DNA of 64,000 bases from Streptomyces griseoluteus (GTDB lineage: Bacteria > Actinomycetota > Actinomycetes > Streptomycetales > Streptomycetaceae), in the NCBI GenBank assembly GCA_000717735.1, contig JOBE01000018.1, positions 1 through 64,000 of the forward strand, read 5' to 3'. Positions 8,281 through 18,050 of the stretch are shown here, in pieces. The notes below the pieces were generated by a model. The model saw nothing but the letters and a program-made list of their open reading frames with translations, was not told the origin of the DNA and searched no databases. Position numbers and translations under genes: made by a program. Numbering within the stretch: the stretch's first letter is position 1; each line of letters opens with the position of its first letter.

Positions 8281-8308
8281 ACTACCCCCGGTCGTGGTTC
8301 TCGGGCAA
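8279..8308 (-). promoter_or_regulatory. Promoter of the ABC-YhgE-TetR unit
   Basis: On the minus strand TTGCCC (8303-8308) and TAGTTT (8279-8284) are separated by 18 bases, a plausible housekeeping promoter. Its -10 touches the palindrome at 8255-8280, so a bound repressor would block initiation. Confidence 0.5.
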
Positions 8309-8397
8309 AAGTCCAGGTCAAAGGCGTTGTCAGTGGGTCCGTGCACGATGGACACATACGGCCACGAAGCCGTCACGCGACGACAGGAGGACTCGTC

Positions 8398-8973
8398 ATG
8401 GCAAGCCCTTCCGCAGCAGCCGCGCCCCGCCGCGATCCCGGAGGCCGTCCCGCCCCCGCCGCACTGTTCGCGCCCGCCGCGTCCGGGCCGGCCGCGTCCG
8501 GGTCCGTGTCAGGGCCCGCGTCCGACGTCCACCCCGTGCCGCGCCGCGCCTCCGCCCCGCCCGCCGCCCTCGACCTCCTCGCCAAGGCCCGCGCGGGACT
8601 GGCCGAGGCCGCCACCCTCGACCGCCCCCACGAGCGGTACGCCGCCGCCCACCTCGCCGCGCTCAGAGCCGCCGCCGCCGTCCTCGCCGCCCGCGCCAGG
8701 CCCCTGCCCGGCCCACGCCGGAGGCAGCGGATACGGAGCGCCTGGGAGCTCCTCGCAGGGCTTGCGCCGGAGCTGACCGAGTGGAGCGCCCTCTTCGCCT
8801 CCGGCGCCGAGCGCAGAGCCCGCGCCGAGGCCGGAATCACGAGCGCGGCGACCCCGCGCGAGGCCGACGACCTGCTCAGGGACGCCGCCCACTTCCTCCG
8901 CCTGGTCGAGCGGCTGCTCGCCCTCAAGCCGGTCCCGCCCCGCAGGACCGGGGAGGACGAGGTGGACGGATGA
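8398..8973 (+). CDS. SAV_6107-type HEPN domain protein
   Basis: 191 residues from ATG 8398, with the ribosome binding site CAGGAGG at 8385-8391. After a disordered Ala/Pro-rich N-terminus of about 45 residues comes an all-helical domain (ALDLLAKARAGLAEA; RYAAAHLAALRAAAAVLAAR; SAWELLAGLAPELTEWS; EADDLLRDAAHFLRLVERLL). I recognise this as the actinobacterial SAV_6107 family, classed with HEPN domains. An R-x4-H arrangement (RYAAAH) is present but in an early helix, so RNase activity of the HEPN toxin kind is not implied. Transcribed divergently from the ABC-YhgE-TetR unit and followed by a methyltransferase gene. Confidence 0.72.
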   Translation: MASPSAAAAPRRDPGGRPAPAALFAPAASGPAASGSVSGPASDVHPVPRRASAPPAALDLLAKARAGLAEAATLDRPHERYAAAHLAALRAAAAVLAARARPLPGPRRRQRIRSAWELLAGLAPELTEWSALFASGAERRARAEAGITSAATPREADDLLRDAAHFLRLVERLLALKPVPPRRTGEDEVDG

Positions 8974-9039
8974 TCCGGAACGAGGGACCTAGGCCATAGG
9001 GTGGGGAGGTCCGTACCCGTCACCGAGGAGTCAACAGCC

Positions 9040-9828
9040 GTGCCGGACCCTTCCTCTGTCTTCGGTCGAGAGGCGACGTCACGTCCGTCGCGCGCCTCCC
9101 TCCGTACCGCCGTCGTCTGGGACGTCCTCAAAGACGCCCTCGACCGCCGGATCGAGGCCACCGGGAAGGACAGCCTCGACGTCCTCGACACGGGCGGCGG
9201 CTCCGGGAACTTCGCGGTTCCGGTCGCCCGCCTCGGCCACCGGGTCACCGTCGTCGACCCCAGCCCCAACGCGCTCTTCGCGCTGGAGCGCCGGGCCGCC
9301 GAGGCCGGCGTCGCCGACCTGGTGACCGGTGTCCAGGGCGACATCAGCGGCCTCTTCGACGTGGCCGGGCGAGAGGGGTACGACGCCGTGCTCTGCCACG
9401 GGGTCCTGGAGTACGTCGACGACCCCGCCGAGGGCGTGCGCAACGCGGTCGCCGCGCTCCGGCCCGGCGGCAGCCTCAGCCTGCTCGCCGCGGGACTCGG
9501 CGGCGCCGTCCTCGCCCGCGCCCTCGCCGGGCACTTCACCGAGGCCCGGCACGCCCTCTCCGACCCGGCGGGCCGCTGGGGCGCGGGCGACCCCGTACCC
9601 CGGCGCTTCACCGCCGAGCAGCTCGGCGAACTGGCCGAAGCGGCCGGAATCGACATCGGCGCCGTACACGGCGTCCGGGTCTTCGCCGACCTCGTCCCCG
9701 GTGTCCTCGTCGACACCGAGCCCGGTGCGGCGGAGGCCCTGCTCAAGCTGGAGGCGGCGGCGGCCGAGCTGCCCGCCTTCCACGCGATCGCCACGCAGCT
9801 GCACGTCCTGGGCGAGAAGCGGGCCTGA
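9040..9828 (+). CDS. Class I SAM-dependent methyltransferase
   Basis: 262 residues. Motif I is VLDTGGGSGNFAVPVA, followed by the acidic loop HRVTVVDPSPNAL, motif II/IV YDAVLCHGVLEYVDD and motif III LRPGGSLSLLA, which is the classical Rossmann order. It resembles the CmoM/SmtA-like group, which modifies tRNA or small molecules, but the substrate cannot be read from sequence. GTG 9040 is preferred over GTG 9001 because GAGGAG precedes it at a suitable distance and residues just after it (PDPSSVFGREA) start the conserved region. TAGGGT at 8997-9002 may be its -10 box. Confidence 0.85.
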   Translation: MPDPSSVFGREATSRPSRASLRTAVVWDVLKDALDRRIEATGKDSLDVLDTGGGSGNFAVPVARLGHRVTVVDPSPNALFALERRAAEAGVADLVTGVQGDISGLFDVAGREGYDAVLCHGVLEYVDDPAEGVRNAVAALRPGGSLSLLAAGLGGAVLARALAGHFTEARHALSDPAGRWGAGDPVPRRFTAEQLGELAEAAGIDIGAVHGVRVFADLVPGVLVDTEPGAAEALLKLEAAAAELPAFHAIATQLHVLGEKRA

Positions 9829-10099
9829 GCTGGACCCCACCCGTTCGGCGGTGCGGGCCGCGGCGCTCGATGGAGTACGCCACAGCCCGCCCCGTATCGG
9901 GCTCCGCCCCGTATGATCGGGGGACAGCATCCGGCATGACGGAGGAGGGGCTGGGGAATCAACGCCTCAGCAACCGATCCGCATGGCGGCCCGGATTGGC
10001 TAATCGGCATTGAGGGCGGGTTTCACGGGGGCGATTCCCTGCCTATCCTGAAAGGGCCGCAAACCGGTCGCCCCCGCGACCGACGACTAGGAGGACTCC
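9829..10099. other. Intergenic region before the DUF3040 gene
   Basis: 271 bases without a gene. TATCCT at 10044-10049 is a possible -10 box for the DUF3040 gene, with TTTCAC at 10021-10026 a poor -35. Several short complementary segments (CGCCTCA near 9962 and TGAGGGCG near 10010; GATT/AATC around 9997) hint at structure, but nothing matches a riboswitch I know. Confidence 0.4.
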
Positions 10100-10507
10100 G
10101 TGCCGCTCTCGGAGCACGAGCAGCGAATGCTCGAGCAGATGGAGCGAGCGCTGTACGCCGAAGATCCCAAGTTCGCGACAGCGCTCGAGGGAAGCGGACT
10201 GCGTACGTACACCCGGCGACGGGTCTACCAGGCAGTCGCCGGCTTCCTGGTGGGTATCGCGCTCCTCATGGCCGGAATGGTCGCACAGCAGATCTGGATC
10301 AGCGTGGTGGGTTTCCTCGTCATGCTGGGCTGCGCGGTCCTGGCCGTCACCGGGTGGCGCAAGGCGCCGAAACCGGGTGAGCAGCAGGCCGGGGGTGGGA
10401 CGGCGGCAGGTGGCCGTCAGACCCGGCAGCAGCGACGCTCCATGATGAACCGAATCGAAGAGCGGTGGCAGCGCCGCCGCGACGAGCAGCAGGGCGGCGG
10501 CCACTGA
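10100..10507 (+). CDS. DUF3040 domain membrane protein
   Basis: 135 residues from GTG 10100, with a strong TAGGAGGA ribosome binding site. It begins with the conserved MPLSEHEQRMLEQMERAL of DUF3040 proteins, then two transmembrane helices (AVAGFLVGIALLMAGMV; ISVVGFLVMLGCAVLAVTGW) and a basic, Gln/Arg-rich C-terminal tail. These small actinobacterial membrane proteins are widespread near the dcw cluster; their function is unknown. Both termini are expected to be cytoplasmic. Confidence 0.92.
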   Translation: MPLSEHEQRMLEQMERALYAEDPKFATALEGSGLRTYTRRRVYQAVAGFLVGIALLMAGMVAQQIWISVVGFLVMLGCAVLAVTGWRKAPKPGEQQAGGGTAAGGRQTRQQRRSMMNRIEERWQRRRDEQQGGGH

Positions 10508-10538
10508 CGGGCCCCGAGCGGTAGCCCCGCACCCACAC

Positions 10539-10591
10539 ATGACCGAGCCCCGCAGGCCGCGCCACTCGCGCGACCGGCGGGGCTCGGTCAT
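10539..10591 (+). terminator. Terminator after DUF3040 gene
   Basis: Perfect 15-base arms (10539-10553 and 10577-10591) with a 23-base loop, about 30 bases past the DUF3040 stop codon and ahead of the convergent transglutaminase gene. Confidence 0.7.
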
Positions 10592-10620
10592 ACCCACACG
10601 TGATCGCGGGTCACCCCCTG

Positions 10621-10657
10621 CCCTCCGCGGATGCCGGGTCCCGGCATCCGCGGAGGG
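10621..10657 (-). terminator. Terminator after the transglutaminase gene
   Basis: Perfect 17-base-pair hairpin (10621-10637 with 10641-10657, loop GTC) starting one base after the minus-strand stop codon at 10659. It closes the MoxR-DUF58-transglutaminase operon and can also act on the plus strand. Confidence 0.85.
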
Positions 10658-10658
10658 T

Positions 10659-13088
10659 TCAGTTCGGGTTGTGGGTGGGGCGGCGGAAGAGGGCTGCCGC
10701 CCGGGTCGACAGGGCGTGGCGGCGTACCGACCAGGCCGTCGCCCCTTCCGACCACCGGGCCGACGCCGCCCAGCGCAGGCGGGCCGCCGAGCGCGGGGCC
10801 AGCGTCGCGCGGAGGCGGGTGCGGCGGTCGGAGGTCACGTGGAAGCCCGCCCTGATGCGGGCGGCGTCGTCCACCAGGCCCGTGGCCGGGCGCGGCTGAG
10901 GCGCGTACAGCACCTCCTCCACCGCCCGCGCCACCCGGTGCACCGCGGCCGCGGCCTCGTCCGGCAGCTCGCCCAGGCGGACGATCCGTGCCGCCGTCTT
11001 CCGCGGGGTCCGCGACTCGTCCGGCTCGACCCCGTAGTCCCAGGCCGTGTCGTTGATCTCCTGCCAGGCGGCGAGTGTCCGTGCCGCCGTCTCCCCGGGG
11101 CCGCGAGCCCCGTCCGAGCCGAGCCGGCGGGCCCGTACCCGGGTCCGCCAGAGCAGCGGGAGAAGGGGGAGCGAGAGCAGGAGCAGCGCCGCCAGGGTCA
11201 CCAGGACCACCGTCAGGGGGTTGGTGCCGGAGCCGTCCGACGACGCACCGCCCACCGCCGCGTCCGGACCGCAGTCACCGAGCCTCCGCATCTGCGGGGT
11301 GCAGCTCTCCGAGGCGCTCGGCGCGGCGGACGGCAGCGCCGAGGCGCTCTGCTGGGGCTGCGCGGGACCGGTGGCCGCGCCCGAGGGCGTGTCCGCCCGG
11401 GTGTACTCGGGGGTGGAGCCACGCGAGGGCGTCGGCTCGAACCGCGTCCACCCGGCACCCTCGAAGTACAGCTCGGGCCAGGCGTGCGCGTCCCGGATGC
11501 CGACCGACAGGGAGCCGTCGGACTGCGCCGTACCCGGCATGAAGCCCACGGCGACCCGGGCCGGGATGCCCAGGGTGCGGGCCATCGCCGCCATGGTGAA
11601 GGAGAAGTGGACGCAGAAGCCCTCCTTGTCCTTCAGGAAGCGGGAGATCGCCTGCACTCCGGTGCCGGACACCACGTCGACGTCGTAGCGGAAGCCGCCG
11701 TCCCGGGCGAACCACTCCTGGAGCTTCACCGCCTGCTCGTAGTCGCTCGCCGCGCCCTGGGTGATCCGCAGCGCGGTGGCCCGCACATCGGCCGGGAGCG
11801 AGGCGGGGACCTTGGTGTACTCGCGGCGCAGCTTCTCCGGGGCGGGGCCGGCCGCGGCCAGCTCCTTCGCCGTCGGCCGTACGTCCAGGCTGGCGACCTG
11901 GTAGCGGGCGCCGCGGGTGGTCTGCTTGTCGTCGCCGACGAGCATCCGGCCGGCCGGTTCGTACCGCCAGCGCCCGCCGATGTCGACGCGGCCGGCCGGG
12001 TACGGCATCGGCAGCCACTTCTGCTCGTAGTTCTCGGAGGCGACGAAGTTGCTGGTCACCTCGGTGACCGCGACGTCCTGCGAGAGTCCTTCGGGCCAGG
12101 GCAGCTGCTTGGGTACGTCCTCGATGGGGCGGACCGAGGACTTCCACGAGGTGCCGTCGAACTGGTCGAGCGACACGAGCCGCAGATACATGCCGGAGGT
12201 GTCGCGGGCGTTGGTCCGGTAGCGCAGGACCTCGCGGTCCTCCGGCTGGCGCAGGTTCTCCTGGAGGGAGACCAGCGGGTTCACGGCCGAGATCGTGCCG
12301 CCCTTGCCGGCGCCCCCCGTACCCTCGCCGTCCCCGCCGCCGCCGAACAGTCCGCCGGTGAAGCCGGGCAGCGCGAGCGGTACCACCAGGGCGACGCCCA
12401 TGGCCACGGCGCCGATCCGGCGGCCCGTGCGGGCCGGCGCGAAGACGTTGCCGCCGCTCCCGGTGGCCGAGCCGCCACGGCCGGGACGCTGGGCGCCGCC
12501 GAAGACCCGCCCCCACTGGGAGAGCCGGTCGCGGCTCTCCGCGAGGAGCAGCAGCAGATAGCCGGAGGCGGCGAGGAGGAACCAGAGCCAGCCCGCGCCG
12601 CCGCCGGAGAGTCCGGCCGCCACCGAGTACAGGGCGAGCAGCGGAAGACCGGCCGGGGCCGCCTTGCGGAAGGTGACCGCGAGGGTGTCCACCAGGAGGC
12701 CGATCGCGACCACGCCGCCGACCAGCATGAGCCGGATGCCCTCGGTGTCCGGCGCGGGCACCGCGTACTGGCCGACGTCCGAGGCGCCGGCCTCGAACAG
12801 GTCGACGGCGTGGCCGATGGCCTGCGGCCCGGGGAGGAACCAGAGGACGGCCTGCTCCCGGGCGAAGATCGCGGTCAGCGCGACCAGCGTGACGGCGATC
12901 TGAGCGAGCACGGTCACCGGCCGGGCGAGCGGTGCCCGCCTGGCCAGCGCGCCCACTCCGCTCACCAGGGCGAGGACGAAGGCCGCCGTGAAGATCCAGT
13001 TCGCCGGCTTCACCAGGGGCAGCATCGCTCCGGCCGCCGTCAGGGTGGCGCCCCAGGCGGCCAGGGTCAGCCGTGCGCGCCCGCTCAT
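10659..13088 (-). CDS. TgpA-like transmembrane transglutaminase
   Basis: 809 residues. Several N-terminal membrane helices (about residues 10-220) precede a large extracellular part with the transglutaminase core: Cys in EGFCVHFSF, His in RDAHAWPELYF and the WTRFEPTPS segment supply the catalytic triad. A Pro/Ser/Ala linker, one further membrane helix (LTVVLVTLAALLLLSLPLL) and a C-terminal DUF4129-like helical region follow. Catalysis is therefore outside the cell; the family may crosslink or cleave cell-surface proteins. ATG 13088 overlaps the DUF58 stop codon (ATGA), giving translational coupling. Last gene of the MoxR-DUF58-TgpA operon. Confidence 0.92.
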   Translation of the reverse strand: MSGRARLTLAAWGATLTAAGAMLPLVKPANWIFTAAFVLALVSGVGALARRAPLARPVTVLAQIAVTLVALTAIFAREQAVLWFLPGPQAIGHAVDLFEAGASDVGQYAVPAPDTEGIRLMLVGGVVAIGLLVDTLAVTFRKAAPAGLPLLALYSVAAGLSGGGAGWLWFLLAASGYLLLLLAESRDRLSQWGRVFGGAQRPGRGGSATGSGGNVFAPARTGRRIGAVAMGVALVVPLALPGFTGGLFGGGGDGEGTGGAGKGGTISAVNPLVSLQENLRQPEDREVLRYRTNARDTSGMYLRLVSLDQFDGTSWKSSVRPIEDVPKQLPWPEGLSQDVAVTEVTSNFVASENYEQKWLPMPYPAGRVDIGGRWRYEPAGRMLVGDDKQTTRGARYQVASLDVRPTAKELAAAGPAPEKLRREYTKVPASLPADVRATALRITQGAASDYEQAVKLQEWFARDGGFRYDVDVVSGTGVQAISRFLKDKEGFCVHFSFTMAAMARTLGIPARVAVGFMPGTAQSDGSLSVGIRDAHAWPELYFEGAGWTRFEPTPSRGSTPEYTRADTPSGAATGPAQPQQSASALPSAAPSASESCTPQMRRLGDCGPDAAVGGASSDGSGTNPLTVVLVTLAALLLLSLPLLPLLWRTRVRARRLGSDGARGPGETAARTLAAWQEINDTAWDYGVEPDESRTPRKTAARIVRLGELPDEAAAAVHRVARAVEEVLYAPQPRPATGLVDDAARIRAGFHVTSDRRTRLRATLAPRSAARLRWAASARWSEGATAWSVRRHALSTRAAALFRRPTHNPN

Positions 13089-14436
13089 GACCATCCTCCG
13101 TAGGTGTCGGCCGCGGACTCCGCGCGGACTCCGGCAGCCTGCTGCCACAGGTCGGCGAGCCGCGCCCCCGGCGGTACGGCCAGCGCCGTCCAGCCCGCCT
13201 CGCGCAGCTGCTGCACCCGGTTCTCGACGGCGCCGGCGACCGTGCCGCCGCTCACCCAGGCCCCGGAGTCCAGGACGAAGGCGACGGCCGCGCCGGCGCG
13301 GCCGCGCATCCGGGCGGTGAGGGCGGCCTGCTCCTCGTCGAGGTCGCCGACGAAGGCGACGAGCAGCCCCTCGTCGCCGCCGCGCAGCACGTCGGAGGCG
13401 CGGGAGAGACCGCCGCCCTCGGAGTGGTCGACGACAGCGAGGGTGTCCATCATCAGACCGGCCGACTCGGCCGAGTCCTGTGCCGAGCCGGCGAAGCCCT
13501 CGGCGCCCTCGCCGGGCACCGCGCTGCCGGTGTCGGTGACCAGCCGGACGGCGTAGCCGCGCTCCAGCATGTGGACCAGGGCGGAGGCGGCGCCGGAGAC
13601 CGCCCACTCGAACGCGGAGTCCGGTCCTGAGCCCTGGTAGGCGACCCGGCGGGTGTCGAGGAGGACCGTGCAGCGGGCCCGCTGCGGCTGCTCCTCGCGG
13701 CGGACCATCAGTTCGCCGTAGCGGGCGGTGGAGCGCCAGTGCACCCGGCGCAGGTCGTCGCCGTGGCGGTAGGCGCGCGGGATGATGTCGTCGTCACCGG
13801 CGAGGGCGAGCGAACGCTGCTGCCCGTCGCCGTGCCCCGAGGCCTCGCCGACGAGCTTCACCGGCGGCAGGACCTCGGTCCTCGGTATGACGGTGAGGGT
13901 GTCGTACGCGCTGAAGGAGCGGGTCAGCTCGCACATCCCGAAGGGGTCGTTGAGCCGCAGCTGGAGCGGGCCGAGCGGGAAGCGTCCGCGCAGGTCGGAG
14001 CGGACCCGGTAGGACACCTCGCGCCGCCCGCCCGCCTCGACCCGGTCGAGGACGAAGCGGGGGCGGGGCCCCAGCATGTACGGCACGTGGTCCTGGAGCA
14101 TGAGCAGCCCGGTGGGCAGCTTGGAGACGTTCTCCATCCGCAGCTGGACCCGGGCCTCGGTGCCCGCCTCCACCCGCTGGGGGGTGAGCCGGCGGGAGGC
14201 CGCGACCCGGTAGCGGGTGCGGTGCAGCACGAGGACGCAGATCAGCGGCAGCGTGGCGAGGAGCAGCCCGACGCGCAGCAGGTCGGCCTGGCCGAGGACG
14301 TACGCGCAGACGGCGGCGGCCACGCCCGCGGCGAGGAAGGAACGGCCACGGGTGGTGAGACCGCCGAAGGCGGCCCGCAGACCGCCCCGGTCGTCGTCGT
14401 CGCCCCGCTGCCCGTCCGGAACGGCAGCGGCACTCA

Positions 14437-14437
<1 letters not shown>
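13085..14437 (-). CDS. DUF58 domain protein
   Basis: 450 residues. Two adjacent N-terminal membrane segments (FLAAGVAAAVCAYVLG; VGLLLATLPLICVLVL) are followed by a beta-rich region and the DUF58 hallmark RRVHWRSTARYGELMVRREE, then a vWA-like C-terminal half (VLLDTRR; TLAVVDHSEGGGL). The family works with MoxR ATPases, probably in maturation or assembly of surface complexes. The start is ambiguous: the sequence GTGATGA gives GTG 14440 or ATG 14437, both overlapping the moxR stop codon. Coupled on both sides in the operon. Confidence 0.9.
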
Positions 14438-15456
<1,019 letters not shown>

Positions 15457-15554
15457 CCGGCCCTCCTCGGCCTTCCGGAACACGGACACCTGCCCCCGGT
15501 GGAATCTTCGGGGGGTGTCACCCGAGCATTCTTGTTCGCATCGCCGGGTCGTGT

Positions 15555-15574
15555 CACTTGCCTGTGGGCAAGTG
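15555..15574 (-). terminator. Small hairpin after the carbonic anhydrase gene
   Basis: CACTTGCC (15555-15562) pairs perfectly with GGCAAGTG (15567-15574) across a 4-base loop, 26 bases beyond the carbonic anhydrase stop codon. It may be a terminator or a structured site in front of the moxR promoter. Confidence 0.5.
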
Positions 15575-15600
15575 CAAGGGAAATGCCGGGCTTTGGGTGG

Positions 15601-16173
15601 TTACGCCTGGTCGGCGCGACCCTCCGCCGAGTCGGTCCCCGGGTCGATCTCGCGCAGCAGACCCGTCGTCACGTCGAAGACGAAGCCCCGGACGTCGTCG
15701 GAGTGCAGCAGGAAGGGGGAGGTCCGCACCCGCTGCATCGACTGCCGGACGTCCTGGTCGACGTCGCGGAAGGCCTCGACCGCCCAGGCCGGCCGCTGGC
15801 CGACCTCGTCCTCCAGCTCGTGCCGGAAGTCCTCGGTCAGCGACTCGAGACCGCAGCCCGTGTGGTGCACCAGCATGACGCTGCGGGTGCCGAGGGCGCG
15901 CTGGCTGATGGTGAGCGACCGGATCACGTCGTCGGTGACCACACCGCCCGCGTTGCGGATGGTGTGGCAGTCGCCCAGTTCGAGGCCCAGGGCCGCGTGG
16001 AGGTCGAGACGCGCGTCCATGCAGGCGACGACGGCGACGCGCAGCACGGGGCGGGCGTCCATTCCGGGGTCGGTGAAATCGGCGGCGTAGCGCCCGTTCG
16101 CCTCGACGAGACGGTCGGTGACCGTGCTGCTGGTGCGCACGGCGTCGGCAGAGGAGTGCGTGGAGGTCGACAT
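15601..16173 (-). CDS. Beta-class carbonic anhydrase
   Basis: Interconverts carbon dioxide and bicarbonate in the cytoplasm. The 190-residue protein has the beta-class zinc site: the Cys and the Asp-Arg dyad in VACMDARL, and the His and second Cys in VHHTGCGL. It is the short type without extra domains, like several mycobacterial enzymes. ATG 16173 is chosen because the reading frame upstream has no family similarity; no ribosome binding site is evident and a leaderless start is possible (TAACGT lies 7 bases before it on the minus strand). Transcribed away from the dcw cluster. Confidence 0.93.
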   Translation of the reverse strand: MSTSTHSSADAVRTSSTVTDRLVEANGRYAADFTDPGMDARPVLRVAVVACMDARLDLHAALGLELGDCHTIRNAGGVVTDDVIRSLTISQRALGTRSVMLVHHTGCGLESLTEDFRHELEDEVGQRPAWAVEAFRDVDQDVRQSMQRVRTSPFLLHSDDVRGFVFDVTTGLLREIDPGTDSAEGRADQA

Positions 16174-16499
16174 GAATCCGACGTTAATGGTCACAGGCCT
16201 TCCAGGCCTGCTGTGAGAGGGGACAAAGAACGTCATTGAGGCTTGTTGTGAGCTAACCCACAGCCGTCGGCCGCTCGGGCCCCGAACGGGTGAGCCGTCC
16301 GGAATGTCCGGGCGGGTCCCCGGCGCCGTGCGACGCGCCAGCCGGTTGATTGACCGGCGGGTCCCGTGGACTAAAGTGACGCGAAGTTCACGGAGACAAC
16401 GAGCGATTTCCGCGGTTTCTCCCCCGTGTGTGCGGCGGTACCTACGGCTCGGCCTCCTCCCGCTCGCCCGTACCTCCGCGCCGGATCTGAGAGGGCGCA
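16174..16499. other. Intergenic region upstream of the dcw cluster
   Basis: 326 bases between the divergent carbonic anhydrase and rsmH genes. It contains the rsmH promoter (16350-16377) and a roughly 115-base leader. Many bacteria have mraZ here; I find no reading frame resembling it on either strand. Confidence 0.7.
16350..16377 (+). promoter_or_regulatory. Promoter of rsmH and the dcw cluster
   Basis: TTGACC (16350-16355) and TAAAGT (16372-16377) with a 16-base spacer closely fit the principal vegetative sigma (HrdB) consensus. It would give a leader of about 115 bases before the TTG start. Confidence 0.65.
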
Positions 16500-17456
16500 T
16501 TGAGCAACGACCGACACGTCCCGGTCATGCTCCAGCGGTGCCTGGACATGTTGGCCCCCGCCCTTGAGCGCCCCGGCGCGGTCGTCGTCGACTGCACCCT
16601 GGGCCTCGGCGGACACAGCGAGGCACTCCTGAAGCGGTTCCCCGAGGCGCGGCTCGTCGCCCTCGACCGCGACAAGGAGGCCCTGCGGCTCTCCGGCGAG
16701 CGGCTCGCCCCGTACGGGGAGCGCGCCACCCTCGTCCACGCCGTGTACGACGAGCTGCCCGAGGTCCTCGACCGGCTCGGCATCCCCACGGTCGACGGCG
16801 TCCTCTTCGACCTCGGCGTCTCCTCCATGCAGCTGGACGAGGCCGACCGCGGCTTCGCCTACGCCCAGGACGCCCCGCTCGACATGCGCATGGACCAGAC
16901 GACCGGCATCAGCGCCGCCGAGGTCCTCAACACCTACCCGCCGGGCGAGCTGGTCCGCATCCTCCGCGCGTACGGCGAGGAGAAGCAGGCCAAGCGGATC
17001 GTCTCCTCCATCGTGCGCGAGCGCGAGAAGGAGCCGTTCAGCAACAGCGCCCGGCTCGTCGAGCTCATCCGCGACTCCCTGCCGCAGGCCGCCAAGCGCA
17101 CCGGCGGCAACCCGGCCAAGCGCACCTTCCAGGCCCTGCGCATCGAGGTCAACGGCGAGCTGAGCGTCCTCGAGCGGGCGATCCCGGCGGCCGTGAAGGC
17201 CCTCGGCGTCGGCGGCCGGATCGCCGTCCTCTCGTACCACTCCCTGGAGGACCGGCTGGTCAAGCAGGTCTTCGCGGCCGGCGCCGCGAACACCGCCCCG
17301 CCCGGCCTGCCGGTCGTCCCGGAGAAGTACCAGCCCCGCCTGAAGCTGCTCACCCGGGGCGCGGAGCTGCCCACCGAGGAAGAGGTCGCCGAGAACCGGC
17401 GCGCCGCCCCGGCCCGGCTCAGGGGCGCCGAGCGGATCCGGGAAGACGTCCTGTGA
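16500..17456 (+). CDS. rsmH: 16S rRNA (cytosine-1402-N4)-methyltransferase
   Basis: SAM-dependent enzyme that N4-methylates C1402 in the 16S rRNA P-site (formerly MraW). Recognisable parts are the start [13 protein letters not shown], motif [48 protein letters not shown] followed by [10 protein letters not shown], and [11 protein letters not shown]. Length (318) is normal. The start codon is TTG at 16500, supported by GAGAGGG 7 bases upstream and by family alignment; no ATG or GTG fits. The stop codon overlaps the ftsL GTG (GTGA). First gene of the dcw cluster, with its own promoter. Confidence 0.96.
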   Translation: MSNDRHVPVMLQRCLDMLAPALERPGAVVVDCTLGLGGHSEALLKRFPEARLVALDRDKEALRLSGERLAPYGERATLVHAVYDELPEVLDRLGIPTVDGVLFDLGVSSMQLDEADRGFAYAQDAPLDMRMDQTTGISAAEVLNTYPPGELVRILRAYGEEKQAKRIVSSIVREREKEPFSNSARLVELIRDSLPQAAKRTGGNPAKRTFQALRIEVNGELSVLERAIPAAVKALGVGGRIAVLSYHSLEDRLVKQVFAAGAANTAPPGLPVVPEKYQPRLKLLTRGAELPTEEEVAENRRAAPARLRGAERIREDVL

Positions 17457-18043
17457 GCACGGCGAAGGGGCCGCTCAAAGGGCGGGCCGCGCGGCTCGGA
17501 CGGCTCATGCCGTCGGGGCCCAGCTCGGCCGCCCGCACCCCCTTCGTCCTGCTCGTCGTGGTGCTGCTCGGCGGCGGCCTGATCACCCTGCTGCTGCTGA
17601 ACTCGGCCCTCAACCAGGGCTCCTTCCAGCTCAACGAGCTCAAGAACAAGACCACCGAGCTCACCGACGAGGAGCAGGCGCTCCAGCGGGACGTCGACGA
17701 CTACGCGGCCCCCGACGCCCTGGAGCGGCGGGCCCGCGAGCTCGGCATGGTCCCGGGCGGCAGCCCCGCGTTCCTGGGCCCCGACGGCAAGGTGCTCGGC
17801 GTGCCCTCGGTCGCGACGGCGCCGAAGCCGAGCCCGACGCCGAGCGCCACGGCGACGCCGAAGAGCCCGCCGCCGGCCCCGACGGGCTCCCCGGCGGCCT
17901 CCTCGAAGCCGCCGACGGACCGCGGCACGGGCGCGGCCGGCACCCTTCCCGCCGACGGGAGTCCCACCGGCGCGGACCCGACACGGACAGGTCCCTCGAC
18001 CGCGCCCGCAGAGACCACCACCCCACCGACCTCCGGCAGGTGA
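17453..18043 (+). CDS. ftsL: Cell division protein FtsL
   Basis: Bitopic septal protein, 196 residues. A short basic cytoplasmic start, one membrane helix ([20 protein letters not shown]), then a coiled-coil-like periplasmic segment ([20 protein letters not shown]) and the conserved [10 protein letters not shown] motif near residue 95. FtsL forms a complex with DivIC/FtsB and FtsQ. The last 75 residues are a Pro/Thr/Ser-rich tail, longer than in most FtsL proteins. It sits between rsmH (GTGA overlap) and ftsI (7-base gap), as expected for ftsL. Confidence 0.9.
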   Translation: MSTAKGPLKGRAARLGRLMPSGPSSAARTPFVLLVVVLLGGGLITLLLLNSALNQGSFQLNELKNKTTELTDEEQALQRDVDDYAAPDALERRARELGMVPGGSPAFLGPDGKVLGVPSVATAPKPSPTPSATATPKSPPPAPTGSPAASSKPPTDRGTGAAGTLPADGSPTGADPTRTGPSTAPAETTTPPTSGR

Positions 18044-18050
18044 CCGAGCA

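Noticed and set aside
9829..10099. Riboswitch before the DUF3040 gene
   Set aside because: Some complementary segments exist, but no conserved riboswitch core is recognisable and the likely promoter (10044) would leave most of it untranscribed.
16174..16499. A divergent mraZ or small regulatory gene before rsmH
   Set aside because: No reading frame with a start signal or MraZ-like motif on either strand.
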